From a virus: a stretch of 64,000 bases of DNA. Made by a program: the position numbers and the translations under genes. Positions 25,975 through 35,340 of this stretch are shown here, in pieces. Numbering within the stretch: the first letter of the stretch is position 1; every line of letters begins with the position of its first letter. Location of the stretch: IMG/VR virus record IMGVR_UViG_3300034062_006954, positions 1 through 64,000 of that record; one strand, written 5' to 3'. The notes under the pieces were generated by a model. The model saw nothing but the letters and a program-made list of their open reading frames with translations. It ran no database searches and was not told the DNA's origin.

Positions 25975-26684
25975 ATTGACTCCTTTAAACTTTTAAGTTT
26001 ATAGTAATTTAACTTAGTGTAATTTTCACTTTTCATTTTTTCAATACTTTCATTTATTTTTACTACAACATCAGATTCTGCTGATTTCTTTAAATCAGTA
26101 AGTTTTTCTATTACATTCTCTTTCAACTTACCATATTCACTCTTTAGAATATTGTCATCTTCATTCAACATATTTTCAAGTTCTCGTTTTTCAGATTCAC
26201 TTAAGTTATCTATGTAACCCTTAATGGTTTTATTTGCAATATTCACAATAGTTTTTATTGGTAACTCAATTGAATCAGATGAGTTTAATGGTTTCTTTCT
26301 AAGAGTTTCTGATAGTATTTTTTTACTACTAATTTTTTCATTGATAGATGTTACATCATTAGAAAAAAGTTTGTCAATTGTTTCATATTTGTTTTCTGTT
26401 TGGATATTACCTATCCATTTTTTTATCTCAAGAATTTTATTATTAGTAACTTTGTTAATCAAGTTTTCATATATTTTAACACTCTCATTAAGGTAATCAT
26501 TAATAAGAGTGTTATCCATTCCTTGGTTTGTATTTAATTCATCGTATAAGTAAAAAAGACTACTTATAGTTTTGTCCTCCAGAACTAATTTTTTAAAGTT
26601 TTTTATTTCATTTTTAAAACTTTTTTTGATATATGATTCTAATAATTTCTCTTCAATTTTTGATTTAAGTGTCCCGAATTTCAT
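25971..26684 (-). CDS. Hypothetical helical head-operon protein
   Basis: 237 residues from the ATG at 26684 (MKFGTLKSKIEEKLLESYI); the longer start at 26708 would place the promoter element inside the gene. Predominantly charged helices (ESEKRELENMLNEDDNILKS; EKLTDLKKSAESDVVVKINE). Its position directly after the portal gene corresponds to T4 genes 67/68 (prohead core), to which it may be functionally equivalent. No motif recognised. Confidence 0.62.
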   Translation of the reverse strand: MKFGTLKSKIEEKLLESYIKKSFKNEIKNFKKLVLEDKTISSLFYLYDELNTNQGMDNTLINDYLNESVKIYENLINKVTNNKILEIKKWIGNIQTENKYETIDKLFSNDVTSINEKISSKKILSETLRKKPLNSSDSIELPIKTIVNIANKTIKGYIDNLSESEKRELENMLNEDDNILKSEYGKLKENVIEKLTDLKKSAESDVVVKINESIEKMKSENYTKLNYYKLKSLKESI

Positions 26685-26697
26685 AGTGTTTTTATTT

Positions 26698-26706
26698 ATA
26701 AATATC
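26698..26706 (-). promoter_or_regulatory. Late promoter-like element GATATTTAT
   Basis: The minus strand reads GATATTTATAAATAAAA, 13 bp before the ATG at 26684, and overlaps the portal stop codon. Confidence 0.6.
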
Positions 26707-28504
26707 AATCGTTTAAAAGTTTACTTAATTGGTTTTCCATTTCACCTAAAAAATTTTTACCTTTAGATAAATCAATAAAAGAATCATCATCTAAAAGATT
26801 TTCACTCTCTAATAATATTTTTAAATTATCTCGATTGAAAGATTCAGGTGTCAAACCTCCCCCTTCTCCTCCAACTGGTGGTGGAGGTGGAGCTCCTCCA
26901 GGAGATGGTGGTGCACCTGCTCCTCCTCCTGTAGTCGTTGTTGTACCACTTTTTGTTGAGTATAACTTATCTAAGTTATCAAAAACACCAGTATGAGTTA
27001 TAATTGTTGCAGTATTTTTCAATTCAGCACCAACTGCTTGTTCTATTCTTTGTTGTTGTAAGTCAATCTTAATTTCTTCATCAGAGAATCCAAGAATGTG
27101 TTTTTTAGCCCACGTGATTGAAACTGGCATAATACCTTCAGCACCTGCTGTTGTTGCCTCTTTATAAGCCGCAAATTTTTCTTTCCAAACATCAACTTTC
27201 AATAAATCAGCTTGAGTTGATGGATTTGTTAAACTTAATGTAAAGTTATTTAACTCGTCTTCAAATCCCAATAAGAATAAATGAATGATTGCTATTTTAT
27301 TCATTTCAGCAACCATTGATTTTTGAATTCTATTAATTGTTCTTGCAAAACGAATATCAATTAACGATAAGTTTTTTCCATCCCCAACAGGTTCTTCAAA
27401 TCCTAAAAATGCTTTAGGTACACGTAATGCGGTAAGAAGTTTTTTCTGAATGTATTCAATATCGGCAATCTCACCTAAGTTTGTTCCACCCGCTAATGTT
27501 TCGATAGGGTTAGTTGCTGCAGGATCCCTCACAGGTATAAAATAATCTTGGTCAACAGCCATTTGATTAAATCTCATATCAACATTACCTGTTTGAGAAT
27601 CAACTACCTGACTACGTTTAAATTTGTTTGCAACACGTTGTACATATGGTTCAACATCCTTATCATCCATATTACCAACGAATACTTTAAATACCCTTCT
27701 TTCAGGAGCACGAGAAGTTCTATATATCAACATCGCATCTTCAGATAACAATAATTGTTTCCAAATACGTCTTGCTTTTTCTAACATTGATGTACCATAA
27801 GGAAGTTTTCTATCATCACCTAATAAACGGAAGTGAGCAATTTCCCAAGAATTGAACTCCATATCCTTAGCCTTCCATTTAAATCTAAGACCCTTGTTTT
27901 CTGCAGGTTCTTCAACATTTTGTCTACTTGCTTGTGCTGGCATACCTCTTTCCAAACGTTCAATTTCAATGTTTGGTAATTGCATACAACCAACAACTCC
28001 TTTTTCTGAATCCAATTTCAAATACACAAAGTTATCACCATACTTACAAGTATTCCTCGTCCACATAGGTAAATTTGTATTGATATCAAGTACATTGATA
28101 AACAAGTCTATCAATATTGATTTAATTCTTTTTGATTCAGAATATATTTGCAACATATAACCATTATGGTCAACAGTTGTTGCTTCTTCACCATAAATGT
28201 CCAATGCTGCAGATATTTCTGGTGTATATTCCATACTTTCATAATCATAAAATGATGCCAACCTCGTTGGTTCATAATAAACTGCTTGAGTATATAAGTT
28301 ACTTTCAATCTTTGTCCATTGATTGGCCAAATAATAAGTTTGTTGTGCTTGTAAAAGTTCCTTTTCGTATTCTTGTTTAGAAGGTGTACGTAGTAGTTCT
28401 TTTTTATCAAACTTATAAGTTGGATAATCCTGATTTAATAAAGCATTAGGTCCGAAAGCGTGGGACAACCTTTGCCAAACTGTTAAATTATTTTTTTGTT
28501 CCAT
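26705..28504 (-). CDS. Portal protein (T4 gp20-like)
   Basis: 599 residues. Recognisable gp20 features: YTPEISAALDIYGEEATTVD near the start, then MWTRNTCKYGDNFVYLKLD, HFRLLGDDRKLPYGTSMLEK, RTSRAPERRVFKVFVGNMDD and VPKAFLGFEEPVGDGKNLSL. The C-terminus has a Gly/Pro-rich linker (GGGAGAPPSPGGAPPPPPVG) and a short acidic helix. It forms the dodecameric DNA gate at one vertex and nucleates prohead assembly. It lies just downstream of the terminase gene; T4 genes 18 and 19 (sheath, tube) are not between them here. Confidence 0.95.
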   Translation of the reverse strand: MEQKNNLTVWQRLSHAFGPNALLNQDYPTYKFDKKELLRTPSKQEYEKELLQAQQTYYLANQWTKIESNLYTQAVYYEPTRLASFYDYESMEYTPEISAALDIYGEEATTVDHNGYMLQIYSESKRIKSILIDLFINVLDINTNLPMWTRNTCKYGDNFVYLKLDSEKGVVGCMQLPNIEIERLERGMPAQASRQNVEEPAENKGLRFKWKAKDMEFNSWEIAHFRLLGDDRKLPYGTSMLEKARRIWKQLLLSEDAMLIYRTSRAPERRVFKVFVGNMDDKDVEPYVQRVANKFKRSQVVDSQTGNVDMRFNQMAVDQDYFIPVRDPAATNPIETLAGGTNLGEIADIEYIQKKLLTALRVPKAFLGFEEPVGDGKNLSLIDIRFARTINRIQKSMVAEMNKIAIIHLFLLGFEDELNNFTLSLTNPSTQADLLKVDVWKEKFAAYKEATTAGAEGIMPVSITWAKKHILGFSDEEIKIDLQQQRIEQAVGAELKNTATIITHTGVFDNLDKLYSTKSGTTTTTGGGAGAPPSPGGAPPPPPVGGEGGGLTPESFNRDNLKILLESENLLDDDSFIDLSKGKNFLGEMENQLSKLLND

Positions 28505-28519
28505 AAATTTAATTTAATG

Positions 28520-28528
28520 AAAAATATC
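28520..28528 (-). promoter_or_regulatory. Variant late promoter-like element GATATTTTT
   Basis: The minus strand reads GATATTTTTCATTAAA, 15 bp before the portal ATG; one base departs from the consensus. Confidence 0.4.
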
Positions 28529-28542
28529 AATAATTAAATAAT

Positions 28543-28692
28543 TTAATTATTTTGATTTTTTTGGAGTTGGTCATTATTTTGTACAGACTTGTCTGTTGGT
28601 ATAATTTTCTTTGTTGCAATTCCTTGTCCTGGTACATTTAATTTTGAACCATCAAATTTTTTACCCGATTTTTTTCTTCTTGTAACTCCCAT
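28543..28692 (-). CDS. Small basic protein between terminase and portal
   Basis: 49 residues from the ATG at 28692 (MGVTRRKKSGKKFDGSKLNV). The longer start at 28725 is rejected because it overlaps the terminase gene and the promoter element. Basic N-terminus, polar Gln/Asn-rich end, probably disordered. Function unknown; location suggests a packaging or assembly accessory. Confidence 0.55.
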   Translation of the reverse strand: MGVTRRKKSGKKFDGSKLNVPGQGIATKKIIPTDKSVQNNDQLQKNQNN

Positions 28693-28704
28693 AATCTTTA
28701 TTTT

Positions 28705-28712
28705 ATAAATAT
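28705..28712 (-). promoter_or_regulatory. Late promoter-like element ATATTTAT
   Basis: The minus strand reads AATATTTATAAAATAAAG, 12 bp before the ATG at 28692. Confidence 0.5.
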
Positions 28713-30475
28713 TATCTACCACCAAATAACCAAGAATATTTCATATAATCCTCCTTGGAGATATTTTGATTTCTTTGATTTATTCTTTCGTGACCATAAG
28801 GTATTACAGGATTAAAATCAATTTGTTTAGTAACCTCTTCATTATTACTTACAGACCATGAATCTAACATAGCTTTTGTTTGTTCAGTAACTTTTTCCAA
28901 ATTACTAAAAGAAGACTCAGCAACATAAGTAGCCATTGCAATTGACATAATTAAATCATCATGTTGTCCCTTTTGATGGTCAGGTCTTCCATTTACATAT
29001 ACAAAAGTATTCATTTCATCAAATAATCTTGAACTATGAATTTTAAATTCATGTCTCATTACCTCCTCAAATGATGCTATAATCTGAACACGTTTATTAT
29101 TAAAATTAATACCTGGTATCTTATCTAAAGCCTTTGGATCATACTTCCATTTATTTGCCAAATCAACACCATCTATGTATAAATTTTTATAACCCATTTC
29201 TTGTAACTTTCTTGATGTCGCAACACCCATACCACCAGTTATATCTATTACGATAAAACAATTATACATATTACCCCACTTGTAACATATCTCAGCCATT
29301 GTATCAGGTGGAAGTTTTCCAACATATTCGGCAACTTGTTCACGTTCATCAAAATCGATAATTTGGAATGAACTAAAGTCCTCACTATCACCTCTACTAA
29401 CATCCACACCCATAACGTACTTATGTCCCATTATTGGTTCTTTCCATATCCAAAGAGAATTACCAATCATTTTATTTTGGGGTTCTTTAATCATATTTTC
29501 TTTAACTCTTTGCATCATTAAAGAATCAAATACATTATCACCTGAACCAAGAAAATTACACTCTAACTCTTGTGAAACCTTACGTTTGTCATACTTAAGT
29601 TTCTTTACCATACCCTCAAACCAAGATGAACAAGGTTTATACCCCGAATTCATCATTAACTTTAGTTCTTCAAAATTTCTTTCTTCAAAAGGAATTTGAG
29701 CCCAAGAAATAATATCTTCTTTTGGATATTCTTCTTTGTTCAGTAAATAATGAATTGTATCTTGAGTTTTTACTAAAAATAAGTCTTTTGTATATCTTGG
29801 GTCTCTATACCAAAACATTTCAGATATTTTGAAATCATTCATCCCTCTATTTGCTTGATTATAGATTTCATAATATATTGGGTCATAACCATTTGGTGTG
29901 GAAACCACAATTACTTTACCACCAGTTGAAAGTGATGCCATACAAGCCGCCCAAAAGTCAGAATCAGCATCAATGAACGCAGCTTCGTCAAATACAAGAA
30001 TTGTTGGAGTAAAACCACGAAGAGCATCCTTTGACGTTGCAACCGCTTTAACCTCACATCCATTGTTTGTCTTAAAATGTTTTTGAGAATCCTTATCTTT
30101 TGAAAAATCAATTGCAACCCAAGATGGCCATTGAGTAATAAACATTCTAATTTTATTGGCCATCTCTTGAGATGTATCAAGTTTATTGGCGATTATTAGA
30201 ATCTTTTCAGGTTTATTTTTTTTGGCAAATGCTATTTTCTTTGAAATCCAAGCAGCTGTTACTGTGGATACCCCAGCCTGACGATACTTTAAAGCAATGT
30301 TTTCATTGTAATCTTCATAATCTTGTAATAGTGAAATTTGGTCAGGGAATAACTCCAATGGCACATATTTTGATACCGTATTATCGTAAGTTTCTAAATA
30401 TGTTTTTAGTGCATATGTAGTATCCCTCATACACTTAACATACTCAATCATTACTTGTTCTTTTGTTAAACTCAT
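28712..30475 (-). CDS. Terminase large subunit (T4 gp17-like)
   Basis: 587 residues. The ATPase domain shows the adenine/Walker A region NIALKYRQAGVSTVTAAWIS, Walker B ILVFDEAAFID and the coupling segment VIVVSTPNGYDP. The RNase H-like nuclease domain shows GVDVSRGDSEDFSSFQI, FIVIDITGGMG and the final acidic pair HDDLIMSIAMATYV. It packages DNA through the portal and cuts concatemers. The terminase small subunit (gp16) was not recognised in the window. A late-type element lies 12 bp upstream. Confidence 0.97.
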   Translation of the reverse strand: MSLTKEQVMIEYVKCMRDTTYALKTYLETYDNTVSKYVPLELFPDQISLLQDYEDYNENIALKYRQAGVSTVTAAWISKKIAFAKKNKPEKILIIANKLDTSQEMANKIRMFITQWPSWVAIDFSKDKDSQKHFKTNNGCEVKAVATSKDALRGFTPTILVFDEAAFIDADSDFWAACMASLSTGGKVIVVSTPNGYDPIYYEIYNQANRGMNDFKISEMFWYRDPRYTKDLFLVKTQDTIHYLLNKEEYPKEDIISWAQIPFEERNFEELKLMMNSGYKPCSSWFEGMVKKLKYDKRKVSQELECNFLGSGDNVFDSLMMQRVKENMIKEPQNKMIGNSLWIWKEPIMGHKYVMGVDVSRGDSEDFSSFQIIDFDEREQVAEYVGKLPPDTMAEICYKWGNMYNCFIVIDITGGMGVATSRKLQEMGYKNLYIDGVDLANKWKYDPKALDKIPGINFNNKRVQIIASFEEVMRHEFKIHSSRLFDEMNTFVYVNGRPDHQKGQHDDLIMSIAMATYVAESSFSNLEKVTEQTKAMLDSWSVSNNEEVTKQIDFNPVIPYGHERINQRNQNISKEDYMKYSWLFGGR

Positions 30476-30487
30476 AAATGTTTTTTT

Positions 30488-30495
30488 ATAAATAT
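30488..30495 (-). promoter_or_regulatory. Late promoter-like element ATATTTAT
   Basis: The minus strand reads TATATTTATAAAAAAAC, 12 bp before the terminase ATG and directly after an upstream terminator. Confidence 0.58.
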
Positions 30496-30528
30496 AAAAA
30501 CCCCCACTTATTTATAAATGGGGGTTTT
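30496..30528. terminator. Intrinsic terminator
   Basis: Stem AAAAACCCCCA / TGGGGGTTTT just beyond the stop at 30539; it insulates the upstream operon from the terminase promoter. Confidence 0.85.
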
Positions 30529-30538
30529 AAAGTTATTT

Positions 30539-31696
30539 TTAATCTTCATCATCTACATCATATACATCCCAATCATCGGGATTAAAATCATCGTCATCGT
30601 ACTCATCTTCCTCAGGTTCAATTGGTTCTACCTTTTTTTCTGTTTTCATAATTTTTTCGTAATCTGGTTTTTCAATTTTCGGTGAATTTTTTTTGATTGT
30701 GTTTACAATTAATTGAGAAAATTCTTCAAACTTTTTCATTCCAGCTGGTTTTCCACCTAACACACCATCGTACATAATTTCGTTAAATAACTTTGGTTTA
30801 TCATTTGCTAATTTGTTGAATTGAGTTTGAATTGCCCCATCCATCCAAGTTTCATAACCATCAATTAATTCACCCCATAAAAATCTTAATTTAGAACTAA
30901 TTTCTCTACCAGTAATCATATTCTTAATTTCGTGTTTATGAGTATCGGTAATTTTCGTGAGAGTATTATTAATAGTTTTGTCTTTTGGTAAGTATAACAA
31001 CGAATTGAAGTATCTTCCCGCTTTATATAATTCGTGTACCAATAATGGAAAATGTGGAGCTCTAACTTGTATCACCCAACCACCAGGATTAGAATTATCG
31101 GGTATAACATCAGCAAATGCAACCCTACCAACCGCTTGTTCAGCCATTCTTTCCAACATTGCAACATTATCATTATAGAAAATCGTTGCAGAATTTTCGA
31201 ATTGTTTGTATTTGTTAATTAAATCGGGATCCATTTGATTTAATTGACTTTCTATTTCTTTGTAGGCATTAAATCCTTCAGACCAAGCAGTACCTTGAGT
31301 TGTCGCATTAATAAAATTTCTTGCCTTAACACGTTCATCAAATTCAGGGTCAACTTCTTTTGCCTTTTCTATTTGTTGTGGTGTAACTTTTTGTGGTGTT
31401 GTACGAACTGTGGCATTTGTTGAAAATTCAACATCCATTCTAATAGTCCCATTATCAACTCTTTCTTTTATCTTTGGAAATTTACTAAAAAATATTGCCA
31501 AAGCTAACTTTAAAAGTTTATCACGATGTTGAGATTCCAAAGATGGTAAATAGCTCATTAACTGACCCATATTATTATTACTACCACCTTCTTCTTTCGC
31601 CCTTTGATATTTTCTATTTTGAGCACCAAGAATCTTTTCCTTAGCATCTTGACTTAGAAAATCATCAACTGGTGCCTCATATAAAAGTATTTTCAT
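30539..31696 (-). CDS. Putative virion or assembly protein, acidic C-terminus
   Basis: 385 residues. Mostly helical (LESQHRDKLLKLALAIFFSK; MLERMAEQAVGRVAFADVIP), with a central segment GGWVIQVRAPHFPLLVHELY and a strongly acidic tail (EPEEDEYDDDDFNPDDW). No enzymatic motif. It is the last gene of a four-gene minus-strand operon that starts at 34526 and ends at a terminator. The acidic tail resembles scaffold-interacting proteins; function not known. Confidence 0.62.
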   Translation of the reverse strand: MKILLYEAPVDDFLSQDAKEKILGAQNRKYQRAKEEGGSNNNMGQLMSYLPSLESQHRDKLLKLALAIFFSKFPKIKERVDNGTIRMDVEFSTNATVRTTPQKVTPQQIEKAKEVDPEFDERVKARNFINATTQGTAWSEGFNAYKEIESQLNQMDPDLINKYKQFENSATIFYNDNVAMLERMAEQAVGRVAFADVIPDNSNPGGWVIQVRAPHFPLLVHELYKAGRYFNSLLYLPKDKTINNTLTKITDTHKHEIKNMITGREISSKLRFLWGELIDGYETWMDGAIQTQFNKLANDKPKLFNEIMYDGVLGGKPAGMKKFEEFSQLIVNTIKKNSPKIEKPDYEKIMKTEKKVEPIEPEEDEYDDDDFNPDDWDVYDVDDED

Positions 31697-31697
31697 A

Positions 31698-32906
31698 TTA
31701 TTTTAAATATTTTAATGGTTTGTGATATGCTTCATCCATCCTTCTCATAGCTTTATAAAACTCATCTTTAAATTTACTCATATGTCTTCTATCATGGGCT
31801 TGAGGTTCAGGCTCAACTTCAGGATTAGGAACCATTGGTTCATCTTCTTCTGGTGACCATTCAGGTTCTTTTTCTCTGTCAGGTTTAATTCTTGGTTTGA
31901 TACCTGGTTCGATAGTTGGAGCAAATGGGTCATTCATACTAAATTTACTTCTTCTCTTTGCTTGAGGTTCAGGCTCAACTTCAGGATTAGGAACCATTGG
32001 TTCATCTTCTTCTGGTGACCATTCAGGTTCTTTCTCCCTATCAGGTTTAATTCTAGGTTTGATACCAGGTTCAATTGTTGGTGCGAATGGGTCATTCATC
32101 GTAAAATCTTCATCAATTTCCGTTTCCTCATAATAGAAATCTTCTTTTAATGATTTTCTTTTTCTAAGTTCACCCTCAATTAACTTCATTAAATCTTTCT
32201 TTTTCATAGCTGGTTGTAAATCTTTAATAATTATATTTTCAATATGTTCTTTAAGTGCTGCATCAAATTTTAAACTAGGTGAAACCTTGCCTAAATTTTC
32301 TCTGTAACCACCCAATGCTCCACTTTTGACCATATCTAAATAACTTTCTTTAGTTTCTTTCTTTTTGTATTTTACAGTCTTTTCAGGATGTTTTTTTTCA
32401 GGCATAGTTTTGTATTGTTTCTTAGATGTACTCTTAGAAAATTCTTTAGCCATCTTACACCATTTACAATCCTCAGTTTTACATTTGTTACAACGAGCCC
32501 AAAATAATTTTTGTTGTGCCTTTGATTCAAATTTTTCACTTATCTGACCAGTACCATCATCATAATCATCCATTCCATCGTCTGTATCAGGACCTACTTG
32601 TTTAGGTTCTTGTGTTCTACCTTTTAAAGCCCAATTGATATTAGTTTCCTCTTCACTATCATCCTCAGTTAATTTTACATTTTTACATTTAGGGTCTGAT
32701 TGATTTTGCAAACAAAAATTAGCTAATTTTAAATCTTCAGGTTTTGTTTTGTCTAATAACGTGGTAACAATTTGTGTAGCCTCTTTATTTTCCTTTTTGG
32801 ACATTTTTTCGAACAACAAATTGATTTTACTTTCATTCAAAGTTGAAATGAATTTTGAAGTAAATCCGTTATTTAATAATAAACTAATTTTTTTATTTAA
32901 ATTCAT
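31698..32906 (-). CDS. Repeat-containing structural-region protein with Cys cluster
   Basis: 402 residues. An early LNE|S at residues 23-26 is a possible protease site. The centre has FESKAQQKLFWARCNKCKTE and DCKWCKMAKEF (four Cys, possible metal knuckle; the SKAQQ segment recalls DUF3008). Residues 270-316 and 324-370 are almost identical Pro/Glu-rich repeats (NDPFAPTIEPGIKPRIKPDR ...). The C-terminus is basic (DEFYKAMRRMDEAYHKPLK). Likely internal or assembly protein of the head; co-transcribed with its neighbours by overlap. Confidence 0.62.
   Translation of the reverse strand: MNLNKKISLLLNNGFTSKFISTLNESKINLLFEKMSKKENKEATQIVTTLLDKTKPEDLKLANFCLQNQSDPKCKNVKLTEDDSEEETNINWALKGRTQEPKQVGPDTDDGMDDYDDGTGQISEKFESKAQQKLFWARCNKCKTEDCKWCKMAKEFSKSTSKKQYKTMPEKKHPEKTVKYKKKETKESYLDMVKSGALGGYRENLGKVSPSLKFDAALKEHIENIIIKDLQPAMKKKDLMKLIEGELRKRKSLKEDFYYEETEIDEDFTMNDPFAPTIEPGIKPRIKPDREKEPEWSPEEDEPMVPNPEVEPEPQAKRRSKFSMNDPFAPTIEPGIKPRIKPDREKEPEWSPEEDEPMVPNPEVEPEPQAHDRRHMSKFKDEFYKAMRRMDEAYHKPLKYLK
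31797..32099. repeat. Tandem repeat of a 141-bp unit (162-bp period)
   Basis: Copies at 31959-32099 and 31797-31937 encode the two 47-residue Pro/Glu repeats. Differences are confined to a few synonymous positions, indicating recent duplication. Confidence 0.85.
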
Positions 32907-33303
32907 AATTTAATTTTTTTTCAAATTCAAGAACAATATCCCTCTCGTATAATTTATTTTTAACAACCTCCTCACTATCTCCAAATCTGAAAACTAACCT
33001 TTTTACTATATCAAAATTTATAGATTCATTTTCATTTTCCCAAGCTAATGCAATTACATCATCAGTTGCATCTATCATTGAAAAATAATCGGACTTTTGA
33101 ATTACTGACAATGTTATTTTATCATTTTTCAAAACTCCGACTTTCTTAATATGTTCTATGTCTGGTGGACTTGGATAACCATTAGATGGTTTTGATTCCC
33201 ACATTTCTCCCCACACATCTTCTACTCTGTCTGAAAAAATAAACTCGTATATATTATCACCTCGATAATTAGGTCCCAGTTCATTTACGTAAATTAAAAA
33301 CAT
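32893..33303 (-). CDS. Conserved-looking phage protein
   Basis: 136 residues. N-terminus MFLIYVNELGPNYRGDNIYE, then WGEMWESKPSNGYPSPPDIE, an arrangement I have seen in T4-like phage hypothetical proteins. Overlaps the next gene by 14 bp and shares TAATG with the upstream gene, so translation is coupled. No catalytic motif. Possibly a head or neck assembly factor. Confidence 0.6.
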   Translation of the reverse strand: MFLIYVNELGPNYRGDNIYEFIFSDRVEDVWGEMWESKPSNGYPSPPDIEHIKKVGVLKNDKITLSVIQKSDYFSMIDATDDVIALAWENENESINFDIVKRLVFRFGDSEEVVKNKLYERDIVLEFEKKLNYEFK

Positions 33304-34526
33304 TATAGGATATTACCTTTTGGAGTTATTTTAAATTTAGCTTCACTTAAATTGAATACCAAGTTATTTTTTTCTGTTTTACCTAAAAAAACTGCTTGAG
33401 GATATTCTTTCATAAATCTCTTAGTTGTTTTTTCTTGTGCATAAGACTCATAAAGTCCATTAGAAACTTTAGTAGTTTTTTTAGTCTCACCAAAATATTT
33501 ACCCAATACTTTATCAACGTGAGATTCATTAAACATTCCCTCAATCATTTCTTCCATTTTGTTAACATAATGGTCTCTCTTTTCTCTTCTTCCATGTCTT
33601 GGGTACATTTCAGCCATTTCCCCACCTGCAGGAGGCGTTGGCGGTGTTGTCATTTCTTCTTCACCACCCTCTGGTGCTGGGGGTGTTGTCATTTCTTCTT
33701 CTCCACCTTCCATTTCTGGTTCACCCATTCCTTCTTCCCCACCTTCCATATCTTCACCACCCTCAAATCTTGACATTATTTCATCTAAATCATCTTCTTC
33801 CAAATTATCTAAATTTAAAGCTGATAAAACAGAATTGATAACGTATTTAATATCTTTGGAACTCATCTCATTTTCTTCGTCAGATAAAAATGTTCTGATT
33901 TTTTGTGCCAATTTACCTGTTGCTTTTTGAATAGATTTGAATGATACTTCTTCCTCTTCGTCTCCCTCAGGTTCTTCTGTTCCCATTTCAGGTTCAGGCA
34001 TTTCTTCTCCCCCTTCAGATGGTGGTGGAGTTGTCATTTCTTCTCCTCCTGCTGGTGGTGGAGGTGTCGTCATTTCTTCTCCTCCTCCAGCAGGTGCTGG
34101 TGCTGGTACTTGTGGATTTGCTTCAGGTGCCGCATCTTGTTCAGTTGTTAAATAATATTCCACTTCTCTATCATCTTCTAAAAATAAAGAAACATTCTTA
34201 TTATAACCTTCATATTTGTTAACTTCGTTAGCAACTATATTTAATCTCTTAAGAGCTTGAGAATAAGATGAATAATATTTTCTATTTTTCATAGGCTCAA
34301 TATAAACAGAATTGGACTCATTCAAACCTCTCTTAATTACATAACCATTTTTTTCTTTAACAATGTGATATGTATTACCATCAGCCAAAAGTTTTTTAAA
34401 CTCATTTGATTTTGTTTCGTTAATTGATTGAGGTACGTGCAAATTATAGTTTGCTATTTGAATCATTCTATTTATTTTATCGATTCCTTCTAATTTTTCA
34501 CTTCCAATTGGTTTTAAATTTCCCAT
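33303..34526 (-). CDS. Putative structural/scaffold-associated protein with Pro/Glu/Gly linkers
   Basis: 407 residues. A folded N-terminus (about 130 residues, FKKLLADGNTYHIVKEKNGY) is followed by low-complexity repeats of GGEEMTTPPP type, a helical segment (ATGKLAQKIRTFLSDEENEM), a second set of the same repeats, and a folded C-terminus (AVFLGKTEKNNLVFNLSEAK). The alternation of folded and flexible acidic segments suggests a multivalent assembly or internal protein. First gene of the operon running down to 30539, with a late-type element 19 bp upstream. Confidence 0.6.
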   Translation of the reverse strand: MGNLKPIGSEKLEGIDKINRMIQIANYNLHVPQSINETKSNEFKKLLADGNTYHIVKEKNGYVIKRGLNESNSVYIEPMKNRKYYSSYSQALKRLNIVANEVNKYEGYNKNVSLFLEDDREVEYYLTTEQDAAPEANPQVPAPAPAGGGEEMTTPPPPAGGEEMTTPPPSEGGEEMPEPEMGTEEPEGDEEEEVSFKSIQKATGKLAQKIRTFLSDEENEMSSKDIKYVINSVLSALNLDNLEEDDLDEIMSRFEGGEDMEGGEEGMGEPEMEGGEEEMTTPPAPEGGEEEMTTPPTPPAGGEMAEMYPRHGRREKRDHYVNKMEEMIEGMFNESHVDKVLGKYFGETKKTTKVSNGLYESYAQEKTTKRFMKEYPQAVFLGKTEKNNLVFNLSEAKFKITPKGNIL

Positions 34527-34545
34527 ATTTTTTTTGTTTTTTAAT

Positions 34546-34553
34546 ATAAATAT
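34546..34553 (-). promoter_or_regulatory. Late promoter-like element ATATTTAT
   Basis: The minus strand reads ATATATTTATATTAAAA, 19 bp before the ATG at 34526. Confidence 0.5.
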
Positions 34554-34563
34554 ATTGAAATAA

Positions 34564-35307
34564 CTAATTCTTTATTCTTTCTTTTAAAGAAAGTTTTTTA
34601 TCTATTAAATTAATTGGTATATTGTATAGTTTCTCAATGTATCCATTTCTACGAAGAACTTTAAATACTAAATTTTGTAGTCCCATTTCACCTCCAGATT
34701 GTAGTCCTGATAGTCTATATTTTTTGAGTTTGTCTTTTATTGATTTAACAGATTTTCTGATAGATTCAATATCTTCATCATCAAGGTTTTTGATTAATGT
34801 ATCAATCAAACTCATCCACTTTTTTGCATTCCTAATTATTTCTTCTTTCTTTACACCTAAATTTTCTTTAGTTGGTTTTTTAATCCATTGGTCATTTAAA
34901 ACTGAATAAACACCCCCACTAACTCCCTTCAAAGCACTATCTTCAACAAAAACTTCAACATCATATCCAAACATTTTTATATCTCTCTTTTGATTAAAAA
35001 CTATTTTTTTCAAATCAAAAAACTCAACATATAAATCTTTATATTCTTTTATGAATTGTTTATAGTCAACTAATATGTGTAAATCAACGTCAGAATATTC
35101 CGACCAATTATAGTTTGCAATTGACCCTGTTACAATAATATCATCAATAACAACATCAAGTCCAAATGAATCGATGAATTGATAGGCAATTTCCAATAAG
35201 TTTTTTCTAACTTGTGGATTAATCTTATTACCATCTTTTTCCCATATTTTGGGTTGTAATGTTTTTTGTGGTGTAAAACTTGAAATTACTTTGTTTAAAG
35301 GCTCCAT
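34564..35307 (-). CDS. Nucleotidyltransferase-fold protein
   Basis: 247 residues. The polymerase-beta-like NTase signature is clear: VTGSIANYNWSEYSDVDLHI (GS and DxD at about residues 61-78), with a third acidic strand in GYDVEVFVED. A helical C-terminal domain follows (KYRLSGLQSGGEMGLQNLVF). It would transfer a nucleotide to RNA, protein or a small molecule; target not predictable. Homologous NTases are found in other large T4-like phages. An ATATTTAT copy lies 5 bp from the ATG, too near for a normal leader. Confidence 0.78.
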   Translation of the reverse strand: MEPLNKVISSFTPQKTLQPKIWEKDGNKINPQVRKNLLEIAYQFIDSFGLDVVIDDIIVTGSIANYNWSEYSDVDLHILVDYKQFIKEYKDLYVEFFDLKKIVFNQKRDIKMFGYDVEVFVEDSALKGVSGGVYSVLNDQWIKKPTKENLGVKKEEIIRNAKKWMSLIDTLIKNLDDEDIESIRKSVKSIKDKLKKYRLSGLQSGGEMGLQNLVFKVLRRNGYIEKLYNIPINLIDKKLSLKERIKN

Positions 35308-35312
35308 CTATA

Positions 35313-35320
35313 ATAAATAT
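35313..35320 (-). promoter_or_regulatory. Late promoter-like element, unusually close to the start
   Basis: The minus strand reads AAATATTTATTATAGATG; only 5 bp separates the core from the ATG at 35307, so transcripts could be leaderless. Confidence 0.35.
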
Positions 35321-35340
35321 TTGATTTACCTTTATAATTA

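Noticed and set aside
33396-34222. Several + strand ORFs over the Pro/Glu/Gly-rich gene
   Set aside because: They are antisense readings of low-complexity codons (Ser/Leu/Pro runs) without start context or domain.
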